From Firmicutes bacterium UBA5559 (GTDB taxonomy: Bacteria; Bacillota; Clostridia; Peptostreptococcales; Anaerovoracaceae): a stretch of 64,000 bases of DNA. The notes beneath the pieces are model-generated. The model made no database searches. It worked only from the letters and a program-made list of their open reading frames with translations, and was not told the DNA's origin. A program made the position numbers and the translations under genes. Of the stretch, positions 27,352 to 36,558 are shown piece after piece; position 1 is the stretch's first letter; each line of letters starts with the position of its first letter. The stretch spans positions 24,187 to 88,186 of the forward strand of contig DIMT01000013.1 of NCBI GenBank assembly GCA_002425705.1, in the 5' to 3' direction.

Positions 27352-29931
27352 TCAAGCCTGTGATTGGCAAACCTGCTTCATTCGATGGCGGAATTGCTCC
27401 AATAACTGATTCAGATCTGAATTCGGATTCTGTATTTCCGATGGGAGAAGCTGGCTATTCAATGTACTTTTTAAGTATTCCTCCAGCGCAGAGGCTGCGG
27501 ACTGCAGATAGGGCAGCCCCAAGGTCCCGGCCAGGCCTTTGATGGAATGGGCCAGCCGGTGGGCTTCCACCAGGTCTCCGGCTTCCAGAAGTCGTCGGAT
27601 TTCCCCTTCCGCCCCTTCATAATTTTCCCGGAACCTTCCCAAATGCTTTTCATAGAGATTTACCATCCCTCCCAAATTTTCTATGGCTGCCATCCTGTCT
27701 CGGAAGGGATTCTCCCCGCTGGGGAAGTGGGGAGACAGGGTGTTGAAAAGATCTATATAATGGAAGGGCTTTAAAATGTAATCATCAATGATATTCTGAT
27801 TTTTCTCCCGGCTTTCCTCGTCCACGTTGGTAGCCGTTAGGGCAATGATGGGCTGATTCATCCCCATCTCTTCCCGCAGAACACGGGAAGCCTCATAGCC
27901 GTCCATTCGGGGCATATGAATATCCATGAGAATCAGGTGATAATAATCCTTGGGTTTGCTTCGGCACATTTCCAGGCATATCAGCCCGTCAGAAGCATTT
28001 TCGCAACGGATTCCTGCTTTTTCCAGCAGGCTCTCGATGACTTCATAGTTGATGGGATTATCCTCCACCACCAGTACCCTGCGCCCACAGCCCTCCAGTT
28101 TAGGCTCTTCGGCATCCGCCAGGGATTCCAGGTATTCCTCCGTGGAGGCCTTTGCAAAGGGAATCCGGAAGGAAAAGGCACTTCCTTCCCCCTTGGTGCT
28201 CTCCACGAATATAGAACCGCCCATGGCTTCAATGATCCGCTTAGTGATGATCAAACCCAGCCCGGTTCCCTGATGCCGCTTGGTCAGGGTGTTTTCCAGC
28301 TGCTCAAATTCCCGGAAGAGCCGGCCCATCTCCTGCTTATTCATGCCGATGCCCGTGTCCCGGATAGTGAACTGAAGAGTTACCGAATCCGGTCCTTCCT
28401 CGATGGTTTCAGCTATGAGGCGAATATGACCTTCCTCCGTAAATTTGCTGGCGTTGTTAATCAGGTTCAGAAAAACCTGGGTCAGGCGGGTCTTGTCAGT
28501 AACAATGCAAAGACCGGGACTGTATTCATATTCCGTACACCACAAAACACTCTTGCTGCCGATGAGGGCCGTGGCAATGCCTTCCACCTCCGAAAGCAGG
28601 TTGGTGAGGAGAATTTTTTGGGGGTACAGCTTGAATTCGGTGCTCCGTATTTTAGAAAAATCCAGCACATCGTTGATCAGGTTCAGGAGAAGCTCCGAGG
28701 AAGAGGATATACGGCCGACGATGCTCTTCTGGCGGTGAGAAAGATCCGTTTCCCGAAGGACCTGGGACAGCCCGATGATGGCGTTTAGGGGGGTCTTGAT
28801 TTCATGGGAAATGTTGGCCAGGAAAGCATCTTTAGCCCGGGAATGGAATTCTGTCTCATCAAGCTGCCGCTTCAGCTGTTGCTCCAGGTTCACCCGGTCG
28901 GTAATATCCCGGACGATGGAGACATAGTTGACCTGTCCGTTCTCGTCCCGGACCGGAAACCGGCTGACGTTGATATGTCGGGGTTCTTCCCACTGGTTGA
29001 TGGTGATGGTGGAGTTGACCAGCGCATCGTCGGCCCTCAGGGGACGGGAAATGTTGTTGGTAAAATCTGCCGGCAGCAGCTCCATGGGGCTTTTCCCCAC
29101 TGGATCCGTCACCCGAATCCGCAGAATTTGCTTGTACTGGTTATTCATATACCGGTATTCGTAATCCGGTCCCAGGATGGCCATTCCAAAGTCAGCGTTC
29201 TCCACCGTTGCACTGAACAGCTGCCTGTAATAGGAGTTGTTCCGGTTGGTGATAACCGTCGTGTAGGCCAACAGGGCCCCGGTTCCCGCCAGGGTCAGGG
29301 ACAGGAAGAGGGACAGGTATCCGAAGAAGTTCTGAAGCTTAAGCGACTGATCCTCCATCCGGTTTATCCGTTCCAGGTATTCCCCGGTCATTTTATTGCT
29401 ATAATAGTTGAAGGAATAATATTCGGAAAAATAATCCATCTCTGCCGGTTCTCCGGCTGCCTTGCCTTCTATAGACTTCTCCAGCTTGCCTACGGATTGG
29501 GCAAAGGTAGCCCTCAGCAGCTGGTAGGACCGCCGTTCCTTTTCGTTCATATCCAATCGGCTGGCCAGATAGGACATGTTAAAAAGCTCTGGCCGCAAAT
29601 AGTCGGAGAGCCAGGTATAGGCCTGATACTCGGAAATGGGCTGATAGGCCAGGTGGATAGAACTGTCCTCTTCATAGGATTCCTTCAGTCCAAGGAAGGT
29701 TTCCCGATGCTTCTCATTACCGGTCTGGATATAGTCATGGGCTTGCTCCTGAAGAGAATTCCAAAGATAATTATAGGAAAGATTAAGATTCAGCAGCAGG
29801 GTCTTCTGGGTTTCATACCCTAAAACCGCATTTCGGTAAAAAAAGGATCCGGCAGCACTAATGGTCAAAAGCGAGGACAGGATCACAACAGCCAGCATCA
29901 TGGTCTTCGGGCGGGTAAGCTTTTTAAGCAT
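27352..29931 (-). CDS. Hybrid sensor kinase: sensor, PAS, HisKA, HATPase, receiver, HPt
   Basis: The protein has 859 residues. Two membrane helices (about 11-33 and 203-226) enclose an extracytoplasmic helical sensor of some 170 residues. Then follow a PAS domain (about 235-350), HisKA with H376 (ANISHEIKTP), HATPase (GTGLGLIITKRI), a receiver domain (VLVVEDNPINYEVI, phospho-Asp in LILMDIHMPRMDG) and a C-terminal HPt domain (HRLAHSIKGLAGTLGL). This full phosphorelay needs an external response regulator, which is not adjacent. AGGAGG precedes the start. It is divergent from the aldehyde dehydrogenase gene, a possible target. Confidence 0.93.
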   Translation of the reverse strand: MLKKLTRPKTMMLAVVILSSLLTISAAGSFFYRNAVLGYETQKTLLLNLNLSYNYLWNSLQEQAHDYIQTGNEKHRETFLGLKESYEEDSSIHLAYQPISEYQAYTWLSDYLRPELFNMSYLASRLDMNEKERRSYQLLRATFAQSVGKLEKSIEGKAAGEPAEMDYFSEYYSFNYYSNKMTGEYLERINRMEDQSLKLQNFFGYLSLFLSLTLAGTGALLAYTTVITNRNNSYYRQLFSATVENADFGMAILGPDYEYRYMNNQYKQILRIRVTDPVGKSPMELLPADFTNNISRPLRADDALVNSTITINQWEEPRHINVSRFPVRDENGQVNYVSIVRDITDRVNLEQQLKRQLDETEFHSRAKDAFLANISHEIKTPLNAIIGLSQVLRETDLSHRQKSIVGRISSSSELLLNLINDVLDFSKIRSTEFKLYPQKILLTNLLSEVEGIATALIGSKSVLWCTEYEYSPGLCIVTDKTRLTQVFLNLINNASKFTEEGHIRLIAETIEEGPDSVTLQFTIRDTGIGMNKQEMGRLFREFEQLENTLTKRHQGTGLGLIITKRIIEAMGGSIFVESTKGEGSAFSFRIPFAKASTEEYLESLADAEEPKLEGCGRRVLVVEDNPINYEVIESLLEKAGIRCENASDGLICLEMCRSKPKDYYHLILMDIHMPRMDGYEASRVLREEMGMNQPIIALTATNVDEESREKNQNIIDDYILKPFHYIDLFNTLSPHFPSGENPFRDRMAAIENLGGMVNLYEKHLGRFRENYEGAEGEIRRLLEAGDLVEAHRLAHSIKGLAGTLGLPYLQSAASALEEYLKSTLNSQLLPSEIQNPNSDLNQLLEQFRHRMKQVCQSQA

Positions 29932-29999
29932 GAGAGACCTCCTTCAAAAAGGGAACCTTTCCTTGAATTTTATTCTTTTTCCAGAGTTTTGTAAAGGAT

Positions 30000-30028
30000 T
30001 TGAATAACCGGCTGTTTTTTATTATAAT
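30000..30028 (+). promoter_or_regulatory. Sigma-A promoter of the aldehyde dehydrogenase gene
   Basis: TTGAAT (30000-30005) and TATAAT (30023-30028) with a 17-nt spacer lie 75 nt upstream of the ATG. Confidence 0.82.
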
Positions 30029-30036
30029 AAAAGGTA

Positions 30037-30084
30037 CGGACCCAATCGGTTTTCGACACAGGAAGCGGAGAACCGAAAGGTCCG
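30037..30084 (+). promoter_or_regulatory. Structured 5' leader hairpin before the aldehyde dehydrogenase gene
   Basis: CGGACC (30037-30042) pairs with GGTCCG (30079-30084), and inside it CGGTT (30047-30051) pairs with AACCG (30071-30075), leaving a large purine-rich apical loop. The structure ends three bases before AAGGAGG, so it could control ribosome access. I recognise no known riboswitch class. Confidence 0.5.
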
Positions 30085-30102
30085 GATAAGGAGGAATAGA
30101 AA

Positions 30103-31464
30103 ATGGAATTTGACAGCAAGGCGTATATAAACGAATACATCCAGCGGGGTAGAGAAGCCCAGCAGGTTTTTGAAAAGATGAGCCAAGAGCAGGTGGACCA
30201 GGCAGTTTACACCATCGCAAAAGTGGTCTTTGATACTGCGGAGCCCCTGGCCCGGTATGCGGTAGACGAGACCGGAATGGGCAACTACGAAGACAAGGTC
30301 GCCAAGAACCGCCAGAAAGCCCGGATTATCTGGAACAGTCTTCAGGGCAAAAAATCCCGGGGCATCATCGAACGGGATGAAGAAACCGGTATTACTAAAG
30401 TCGCCAAGCCTATGGGAGTCGTGGCTGCCATCACCCCCTGTACCAACCCTATCGTAACCCCCATGAGCAATGCCATGTTCGCCCTGAAGGGGGGCAATGC
30501 CATTATCATTACTCCCCATCATAAATCCATCGGCTGTAGTACCAGAACCGTGGAACTGATCAACGATGAGCTTGCCAAACTGGGCATGCCGGAGCATCTG
30601 ATTCAGATTCTGGATGTCCAGTCCCGGGAAAATACTAAAAACCTGATTTCCAGCTCAGACGTGGTTATAGCAACCGGCGGTATGGGAATGGTGAACGCTG
30701 CTTACAGTTCCGGCCGTCCTGCTTTGGGCGTAGGTGCCGGAAATGTCCAGTGCATCATCGACGAAAATTATGATTATTCGGTGGCAGTTCCCAAGATCAT
30801 CGCCGGCCGGTCTTTTGACAACGGCATCATCTGTTCAGGGGAACAGAGCGTGATCTGCCCAGCCTCCAAATTTGAGGAAGTACTTCAGGAATTTGAAAAA
30901 AACGGGGCTTTTGTGGTCCGCACACCGGAGCAAAAGGAAGCCTTCCGGAAGGCCATTTTTGACGAAGAAGGCCATATGAGCCGCCATGCGGTAGGCCAGT
31001 CCTGCCAGTCCATCGCGGCTCTGGCTAAAATCAATATCCCGGAAAATACCCGGGTCATCGTCATCGAAGCCGATGGATTCGGTGCTGCCGACATCCTTTC
31101 CAAGGAAAAAATGTGCCCGGTCCTTTCCGCCTACCCCTACGATAGCTTTGACGAGGCCGTTGAAATCGCCCGGGCAAATCTGGAGGAAGAAGGCAAGGGT
31201 CACAGCGTGGCCATCCACTCCGACAACAAGGAGCACATCGAGCAGGTCGGCACCGAACTCTGCGTTTCAAGATTTCTGGTCAACCAGACCTGTGCCACCA
31301 GCGCCGGCGGCAGCTTCTTCAACGGCCTGGCCCCCACCAATACCCTGGGCTGCGGCTCCTGGGGCCACAACAGCATTTCCGAAAACCTGGATTACAAGCA
31401 CCTGATCAACATCTCCCGGATTGCTTACTTCATGCCTGACAACCCGGTCCCACCAACTTTATAA
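30103..31464 (+). CDS. CoA-acylating aldehyde dehydrogenase (SauS/SucD/EutE type)
   Basis: The protein has 453 residues. The aldehyde dehydrogenase fold shows KPMGVVAAITPCTNP, ALGVGAGNVQCII and the catalytic Cys in FDNGIICSGEQSVI. Length and sequence fit the acylating class that interconverts an aldehyde plus CoA with an acyl-CoA, using NAD(P)H. Candidates are acetaldehyde, succinate semialdehyde or sulfoacetaldehyde, and the sequence does not decide. There is no fused alcohol dehydrogenase as in AdhE. AAGGAGG lies about 8 nt upstream. The last codons CCA ACT TTA TAA come from the arm of repeat copy 3. Regulation may involve the structured leader. Confidence 0.88.
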   Translation: MEFDSKAYINEYIQRGREAQQVFEKMSQEQVDQAVYTIAKVVFDTAEPLARYAVDETGMGNYEDKVAKNRQKARIIWNSLQGKKSRGIIERDEETGITKVAKPMGVVAAITPCTNPIVTPMSNAMFALKGGNAIIITPHHKSIGCSTRTVELINDELAKLGMPEHLIQILDVQSRENTKNLISSSDVVIATGGMGMVNAAYSSGRPALGVGAGNVQCIIDENYDYSVAVPKIIAGRSFDNGIICSGEQSVICPASKFEEVLQEFEKNGAFVVRTPEQKEAFRKAIFDEEGHMSRHAVGQSCQSIAALAKINIPENTRVIVIEADGFGAADILSKEKMCPVLSAYPYDSFDEAVEIARANLEEEGKGHSVAIHSDNKEHIEQVGTELCVSRFLVNQTCATSAGGSFFNGLAPTNTLGCGSWGHNSISENLDYKHLINISRIAYFMPDNPVPPTL

Positions 31465-31613
31465 GCGTTTCTAAAAGCTGCCATATTTTTTGCGAAAAAA
31501 AGACCCTGTAAATCCGGCTCTGGCCTTGGAATTACAGGATCTTTTTTCGTCTGTGATTATATTTAGCCGCCAGAAAACGCGACAACTGGCAGAACTGTTC
31601 TTAAAGTTGGTTT
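31452..31613 (+). repeat. Palindromic intergenic repeat, copy 3 (about 162 bp), core inverted
   Basis: The right arm (31583-31613) matches copy 1 at 28 of 31 positions; the left arm starts ACCAACTTTATAA and then diverges. The hairpin GACCCTGTAA/TTACAGGATC is followed by TTTTTT. The conserved 15-bp core CCTGTAATTCCAAGG of copies 1 and 2 appears here as its reverse complement (31524-31538), although the arms keep the same orientation. Both flanking genes end inside the arms: the aldehyde dehydrogenase at 31464 and glnS at 31601. Confidence 0.85.
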
Positions 31614-33265
31614 GGTTTGTAGGAGCTTTTGAGGTCGACGATGCGGTTGAAGACTTTGTCGGTGCCTGCGGTCAGTTTGGCATCGGCGATGTAGTAGCCG
31701 TGGCGGAAGAACTGGAATCGTTCCCCGGGCTGAGCGTCCAAAATGGCCGGTTCCGCGAAGGCTTTGATGGTGTTCAGGGAGTCTGGGTTCATGATATTCT
31801 CTCCCTCTTCATTTTTTACCATCAGATGATTATAGGCCCGGATGGTGATTTCCACCGCCGTTTTGGCATCCACCCAATGGATGGTGCCCTTGACCTTCCG
31901 GCCTTCGAAGCCGCCGCCGGAACGAGTTTCCGGATCGTAGGTGCAGAGAAGCTCCTTGATAGAGCCATCGGGATTCTTCACTGCCTCGTTGCAGGTGATG
32001 AAATAGGCCCCCTTGAACCGGACTTCATTGCCGGGGAAGAGGCGGAAATACTTTTTCTCGGGGAATTCCTGGAAGTCTTCTCCATCCACATACAGTTCTC
32101 TGCTGAAGGGAACCATGCGGCTGCCCATTTCCGGCACTTCCTTGTTGTTCTCGATTTCCATTTCCTCGGTCTGGTCTTCCGGGTAATTGGTGATGATTAC
32201 CTTGATGGGGTTTTCCACCACATTCCGGCTCTGGACCTTTTCCTTCAGGTCCTCCCGGATGCAGTGCTCCAAGAGGGAAATGTCCACGGTGCTGTTGGCC
32301 TTGGACACACCGATCCGGTCGCAGAAATCCCGGATGGCTTCCGGTGTATATCCCCTTCGGCGAAGTCCGGCGATGGTGGGCATCCGGGGGTCATCCCAGC
32401 CTTCCACGTCTCCATTGTCCACCAGGGCTTTCAGGTACCGCTTGCTCATCACCGTATTGGTCAGATTCAACCGGGCAAACTCGATCTGCTGAGGCGGATT
32501 GGGCCATTCCAGTTCCTGGAGGACCCAGTCATACAGGGGCCGGTGGTCCTCAAACTCCAGGGTGCAGATGGAATGAGTGATTCCTTCGATGGCATCCTCA
32601 ATAGGATGGGCATAATCGTACATGGGATAGATGCACCAGTCATCCCCCGTATTGTGGTGGCTCTGGTGGGCAATCCGATAAAGAATGGGGTCCCTCATAT
32701 TGATGTTGGGCGAGGCCATGTCGATCTTTGCCCGGAGCACCATGGCTCCTTCCGGATGAAGCCCTTCCTTCATTTCATTAAACAGCTTCAGGCTCTCGGC
32801 AGCGGGCCGGTTCCGATAAGGACTTTCCTTGCCAGGCTCCGTCAGGGTCCCCCGATATTCCTTCATTTCTTCCGGAGTCAGCTGGCACACATAGGCTTTG
32901 CCCTTTTCAATCAGCTTGACGGCACAATCGAACATGGTTCCGAAATAATCAGAAGCAAAAAGCCGCTTGGTCCACATGAATCCCAGCCACTTGACATCCT
33001 CCTCGATGGAATCCACATACTCCACGTCCTCCTTCACCGGATTGGTGTCATCGTACCGGAGGTTGCAGAATCCGTTATACTTCTCCGCTGTGGTGAAATT
33101 CAGGCAGATGGATTTGGCATGGCCGATATGGAGATAACCGTTGGGCTCTGGCGGGAACCGGGTGTAGACCTTGTTTCCGTACTTCTGGGTCTCCAGGTCC
33201 TTATCAATGATATTATGTATGAAATTGGAAGCCACTGGGCTTTCCGGGGCTTTTGTTTCGCTCAT
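31601..33265 (-). CDS. glnS: Glutaminyl-tRNA synthetase
   Basis: The protein has 554 residues, a full-length GlnRS. The class I motif HIGH (46-49) in [16 protein letters not shown] and the KMSKS equivalent VMSKRYL are present, and [16 protein letters not shown] is typical of GlnRS/GluRS. It charges tRNA-Gln directly. Many Firmicutes lack GlnRS and use GatCAB, so its presence is notable. AAAGGAGGGTACC precedes the ATG. The stop TAA lies inside repeat copy 3, so the final Asn-Gln-Leu is encoded by the element. Confidence 0.95.
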   Translation of the reverse strand: MSETKAPESPVASNFIHNIIDKDLETQKYGNKVYTRFPPEPNGYLHIGHAKSICLNFTTAEKYNGFCNLRYDDTNPVKEDVEYVDSIEEDVKWLGFMWTKRLFASDYFGTMFDCAVKLIEKGKAYVCQLTPEEMKEYRGTLTEPGKESPYRNRPAAESLKLFNEMKEGLHPEGAMVLRAKIDMASPNINMRDPILYRIAHQSHHNTGDDWCIYPMYDYAHPIEDAIEGITHSICTLEFEDHRPLYDWVLQELEWPNPPQQIEFARLNLTNTVMSKRYLKALVDNGDVEGWDDPRMPTIAGLRRRGYTPEAIRDFCDRIGVSKANSTVDISLLEHCIREDLKEKVQSRNVVENPIKVIITNYPEDQTEEMEIENNKEVPEMGSRMVPFSRELYVDGEDFQEFPEKKYFRLFPGNEVRFKGAYFITCNEAVKNPDGSIKELLCTYDPETRSGGGFEGRKVKGTIHWVDAKTAVEITIRAYNHLMVKNEEGENIMNPDSLNTIKAFAEPAILDAQPGERFQFFRHGYYIADAKLTAGTDKVFNRIVDLKSSYKPNQL

Positions 33266-33342
33266 GGTACCCTCCTTTGATTTTTTCGGTTAATTATATC
33301 ATATTTGCTTTTTTCTTGCATTATTTTTCCGGTCACCGGCTG

Positions 33343-34521
33343 CTATAGCTTTCCGGCCACGAAATAGTTGAGAGCCGAAATGACCAGAGCCCCCAGGAAT
33401 ACATACATGTACCCGTCCGCACCACCGGCATACCACATATAACCGGCTGCCAGGGGGATCAGCATGGAAACCACGTGATCCATGCTCTGGCCCATGGTCA
33501 GGGTTCTGGCCACATCGGAGGCCTCCTTCGAATGCTTCCTCACATAGGTTGCCCGAGCCATGGAAGCGGACTCCATCAGCTTATCCATCACGTAGCAAAT
33601 ACAGGCCAGAATCAGGGCGGTCCGGAAATCAAAAAGCTTCAGGGCAAAGGCGAAGCCTAAACAGGCTGCCGACATGACGATGGCTTCCAGCTTCAGGGCC
33701 CGGCTTTCCCCGAATCGGTCAATCAGACCGCCGAACCAGGGTTTGAAGAAGATGTTGATGACGCAGACCACAAAAAACAGGGCTGTGATGGTGGTCACCG
33801 GCTGTTGATACACGTCAATCAGGAGCCAGGGCACAAACGTGATGGTAATTTGCTTTCTCGCCCCGTTGATGATGGCCAGAATATAATACATCTTATATTC
33901 CTTTCGGAATACAAACCGCTTTTCTCCCACCACTTTGGTCTGTCCGTGGCCCAGCATGAAGAACAGCACTCCTGCCAGGATCATGGCCCCGCCGGCAAAG
34001 GCAAAGACCGTCTGATAGGAAATTTCAATGAACCGATACAACAGATAAAGGATGGCACTGCTGACAATAATAGCAAAGCTGCCAAGGCCTTGGATCTGTC
34101 CCAGTCGTTTCCCGAAATTTTCCCCTTTGGCGAAGGTCATGGCAATGGTGCTGGAAAGAGGAAGGTAAATGTGCTGACCGGTGCTGTACACCAGCAGGAA
34201 GATCAATACCAACGAAAATTCATTGGGAACCAGCCCAAAGAAGATCAGCCCCACTCCCCCGATGATGTTGGCCACTGCTGCAATCCGGATGTCTCCCAGA
34301 CTGTTGAGCATGCCGATAATCACCACAGAAAGAAGCCCCGGCAGTTCCCGGGGAGTTTCCAGCATAGACCGTTCCATGACCGTAAAATCCAGATCCTCAT
34401 AGAGCCGGTTGGCCAGAGAAGTGCTTTCCACAGCGGAAACCACCGCCAAAAGAACGCTGATGATTAAAAAAATTAATAGTTCTCTGGAAACCTCGCTCTT
34501 GCCAATCCGGATATTGCCCAT
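33343..34521 (-). CDS. Major facilitator superfamily transporter
   Basis: The protein has 392 residues and 12 hydrophobic helices in two halves. The loop between helices 2 and 3 holds a weak MFS motif (NSLGDIRIAA), and PWFGGLIDRFGESRALKLE marks the equivalent in the second half. The substrate is not inferable; drug or sugar efflux are possible. AAAGGAA lies upstream of the ATG. It is on the same strand as the neighbouring carriers but with gaps of 60-80 nt, so it may be transcribed separately. Confidence 0.85.
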   Translation of the reverse strand: MGNIRIGKSEVSRELLIFLIISVLLAVVSAVESTSLANRLYEDLDFTVMERSMLETPRELPGLLSVVIIGMLNSLGDIRIAAVANIIGGVGLIFFGLVPNEFSLVLIFLLVYSTGQHIYLPLSSTIAMTFAKGENFGKRLGQIQGLGSFAIIVSSAILYLLYRFIEISYQTVFAFAGGAMILAGVLFFMLGHGQTKVVGEKRFVFRKEYKMYYILAIINGARKQITITFVPWLLIDVYQQPVTTITALFFVVCVINIFFKPWFGGLIDRFGESRALKLEAIVMSAACLGFAFALKLFDFRTALILACICYVMDKLMESASMARATYVRKHSKEASDVARTLTMGQSMDHVVSMLIPLAAGYMWYAGGADGYMYVFLGALVISALNYFVAGKL

Positions 34522-34582
34522 TAGTGGTTCTGTTCCTTTCCATCTCCATTTCGGGACTATACCCGATACTGATCAACGTGAC

Positions 34583-35521
34583 TTATAAAAACCCAAAGTG
34601 CTTGAATAATACAATCCATAAAAAAATAGTACCCACTGCCGCCGCCGAGGAATGGACCACGATTTGACCAGCCAGCCGGTCGTCCCCCTCCATCTGCTGA
34701 GCCATGGCGAAGGAGGCTACCGCCGTGGGTGCACCAACTGTAGCCAGGATGGTTCCCAGTTCTCCCTGGGAAAATCCGATCCAGATAGCCACCGGCAGAG
34801 CCAGGGCCGGCACGATCACCGTCTTCACCAGTACGGCAGAAAGGATTTCCTTCCAGTATCCGGAAGCCGACGAAAAACTGAAACTCCCTCCCAGCAGGAA
34901 CAGAGCCAGAGGGGAAGCCACCCCCGCCAGATCCTTCAGGGGAATCATCACCACCTGGGGGATGGGAATCCGAAGAAGAAGGAAGACCAATGCTGCGGCA
35001 ATGGAGATGATCATGGGATTCCGGGCGATGCCGGAAAACACATTCCGAAGTTCTGTTCTCCCCTCCCGAAAGGTTTCCAGGGCGATGACCGACATGATGT
35101 TATAAAGGGGGGCTACCACTGCAATGACCAGGGCCACCAAGCCCACATACCGCTGACCCACCAGGAGGGACACCACCGGCAAACCGAAATAAACCACATT
35201 TCCCCGAATCATGGCTACGATCAGCACACCGATCCGTTCCCGCTTCCTTTCCACTTTCGGCACCACCAGGAACACCACTAAGAAGGTGAGGATCGTCACC
35301 ACTGCCACATAACTGATCAGCCGGATGTTTAGCAGCTCTGATAATTCCATCTCCACGATGCTCACAAAGAGCATGGCAGGCAGAAAGACTCGAAAGACCA
35401 GGTTGTTTGCCGGTTTGATGATGTCATCGTTGAGAAGACCGATCCTTCTGGCTCCGAAACCGACAGCCATCAACAGAAAAATCGGGGTCATGACCTGAAA
35501 AGCAACTAAAAAGGCATTCAT
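34583..35521 (-). CDS. Auxin efflux carrier (AEC) family transporter, paralogue 1
   Basis: The protein has 312 residues and ten membrane helices. LLMAVGFGARRIGLLNDDIIKPANNLVFRVFLPAML at the start and SPLALFLLGGSFSF near the centre are typical of bacterial AEC/MdcF-like proteins, which carry malonate, malate or related organic acids. It follows paralogue 2 on the same strand, separated by 58 nt containing three direct repeats. The ribosome site AAGAAAG is weak. Confidence 0.88.
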   Translation of the reverse strand: MNAFLVAFQVMTPIFLLMAVGFGARRIGLLNDDIIKPANNLVFRVFLPAMLFVSIVEMELSELLNIRLISYVAVVTILTFLVVFLVVPKVERKRERIGVLIVAMIRGNVVYFGLPVVSLLVGQRYVGLVALVIAVVAPLYNIMSVIALETFREGRTELRNVFSGIARNPMIISIAAALVFLLLRIPIPQVVMIPLKDLAGVASPLALFLLGGSFSFSSASGYWKEILSAVLVKTVIVPALALPVAIWIGFSQGELGTILATVGAPTAVASFAMAQQMEGDDRLAGQIVVHSSAAAVGTIFLWIVLFKHFGFL

Positions 35522-35528
35522 AATTCAC

Positions 35529-35573
35529 ACTTTCTTGTTTCTGACTTTCTTGATTCTGACTTTCTTGATTCAC
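35529..35573. repeat. Three tandem 15-bp repeats between the AEC paralogues
   Basis: The unit ACTTTCTTG(A/T)TTC(TG/AC) occurs at 35529-35543, 35544-35558 and 35559-35573, ending 7 bases before the start region of paralogue 1 on one side and the stop of paralogue 2 on the other. On the minus strand each unit supplies a TCAAGAAAG, close to the ribosome site of paralogue 1. Confidence 0.85.
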
Positions 35574-35579
35574 CATTCC

Positions 35580-36530
35580 TTAACTCAGGACGCCGGTAAG
35601 AAGCAATTTCAGGACCAGGCTCACGGTCACCATGGACAGGAGGGTGCTGAGAAATAAAATCTGGCTGGATATTTTCTGATCCTGCCCTTCCTGCTCCGCC
35701 AGCATTGAAACAGTTGCCGCACTGGGAAAAGAAGCTCCCAGCACTGCCGTAGCAATGATCAGCGGGTCCAGCGGAGTAAAGGCCAGGATTCCGTATGTTA
35801 TTGCCGGCATCAGGATCAGTTTGCCCAATGCAGCTTCAACCACCACATGGTTGGTGATGATTTCCAAGAACCTGCATTTGGTCAGAGTCGACCCGACAAA
35901 GATCATGGCCATGGGGGTAGCGATGTTGCCCAGCATGCTGAGGTATTGCTCCAGAGGACCCGGTATGGTCAGCTGATTCAGGCAGATAATCAGGCCAATG
36001 ATCAGGCTCAGCACATTGGGATTCAGCAGCAGCTTTACCAGCTCCTTCAGAATCTGAAGGGGGCGGATGCCGCCGGAATTCCCGTTGTTTCGCCGCAGCA
36101 GATAAAGACCATAGGAAAAAAAATAAATATTCATGGCCGCATTGTGGGCAATCATCAGGAGCAATCCCTTCTCTCCAAAGAAGATCAGTGCAACGGGAAG
36201 CCCCATAAACCCATTGTTGGGGCTAGCCATAGAAAACTCCACCACATTGGCATTGTGGCGGGGAAATTTTCGCAGAGAAGCATAGAGATAGGCCACGATG
36301 CTGTATACGGCGAACATTAAAAGGGCCAGTCCCAGCATCAAGAGAAAATCCGTCAGCAGTCCCTCGGTGAGTTCCAGCTTGCCGATACTCAGAATAATCA
36401 GGCAGGGGTAGGCGAAATAGACGATGAACCGGTTCAGTCCATTGTTCATGGCATCATCGATGATTCCCAGCCTTCGCAGGGCATAGCCGGTGAAAATCAC
36501 CGCAAATAAAATGAAAAATTGTTGATACAT
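35580..36530 (-). CDS. Auxin efflux carrier (AEC) family transporter, paralogue 2
   Basis: The protein has 316 residues with ten membrane helices. YALRRLGIIDDAMNNGLNRFIVYFAYPCLIIL corresponds to the first conserved AEC block, and IATPMAMIFVGSTLTKCRF to the central one. It is related to, but well diverged from, the next gene, so the duplication is old. It may take part in organic-acid uptake or efflux; the substrate is not evident. TAGGAACC lies upstream of the ATG. Confidence 0.88.
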   Translation of the reverse strand: MYQQFFILFAVIFTGYALRRLGIIDDAMNNGLNRFIVYFAYPCLIILSIGKLELTEGLLTDFLLMLGLALLMFAVYSIVAYLYASLRKFPRHNANVVEFSMASPNNGFMGLPVALIFFGEKGLLLMIAHNAAMNIYFFSYGLYLLRRNNGNSGGIRPLQILKELVKLLLNPNVLSLIIGLIICLNQLTIPGPLEQYLSMLGNIATPMAMIFVGSTLTKCRFLEIITNHVVVEAALGKLILMPAITYGILAFTPLDPLIIATAVLGASFPSAATVSMLAEQEGQDQKISSQILFLSTLLSMVTVSLVLKLLLTGVLS

Positions 36531-36558
36531 GAAAGGTTCCTATCCCTGAATTTGATTG

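Noticed and set aside
31490..33280. 596-codon plus-strand frame across glnS
   Set aside because: It starts inside repeat copy 3 and only mirrors the glnS codons.
35529..35573. Tandem repeats considered as a CRISPR array
   Set aside because: The 15-bp units are directly adjacent without spacers, and there are no cas genes.
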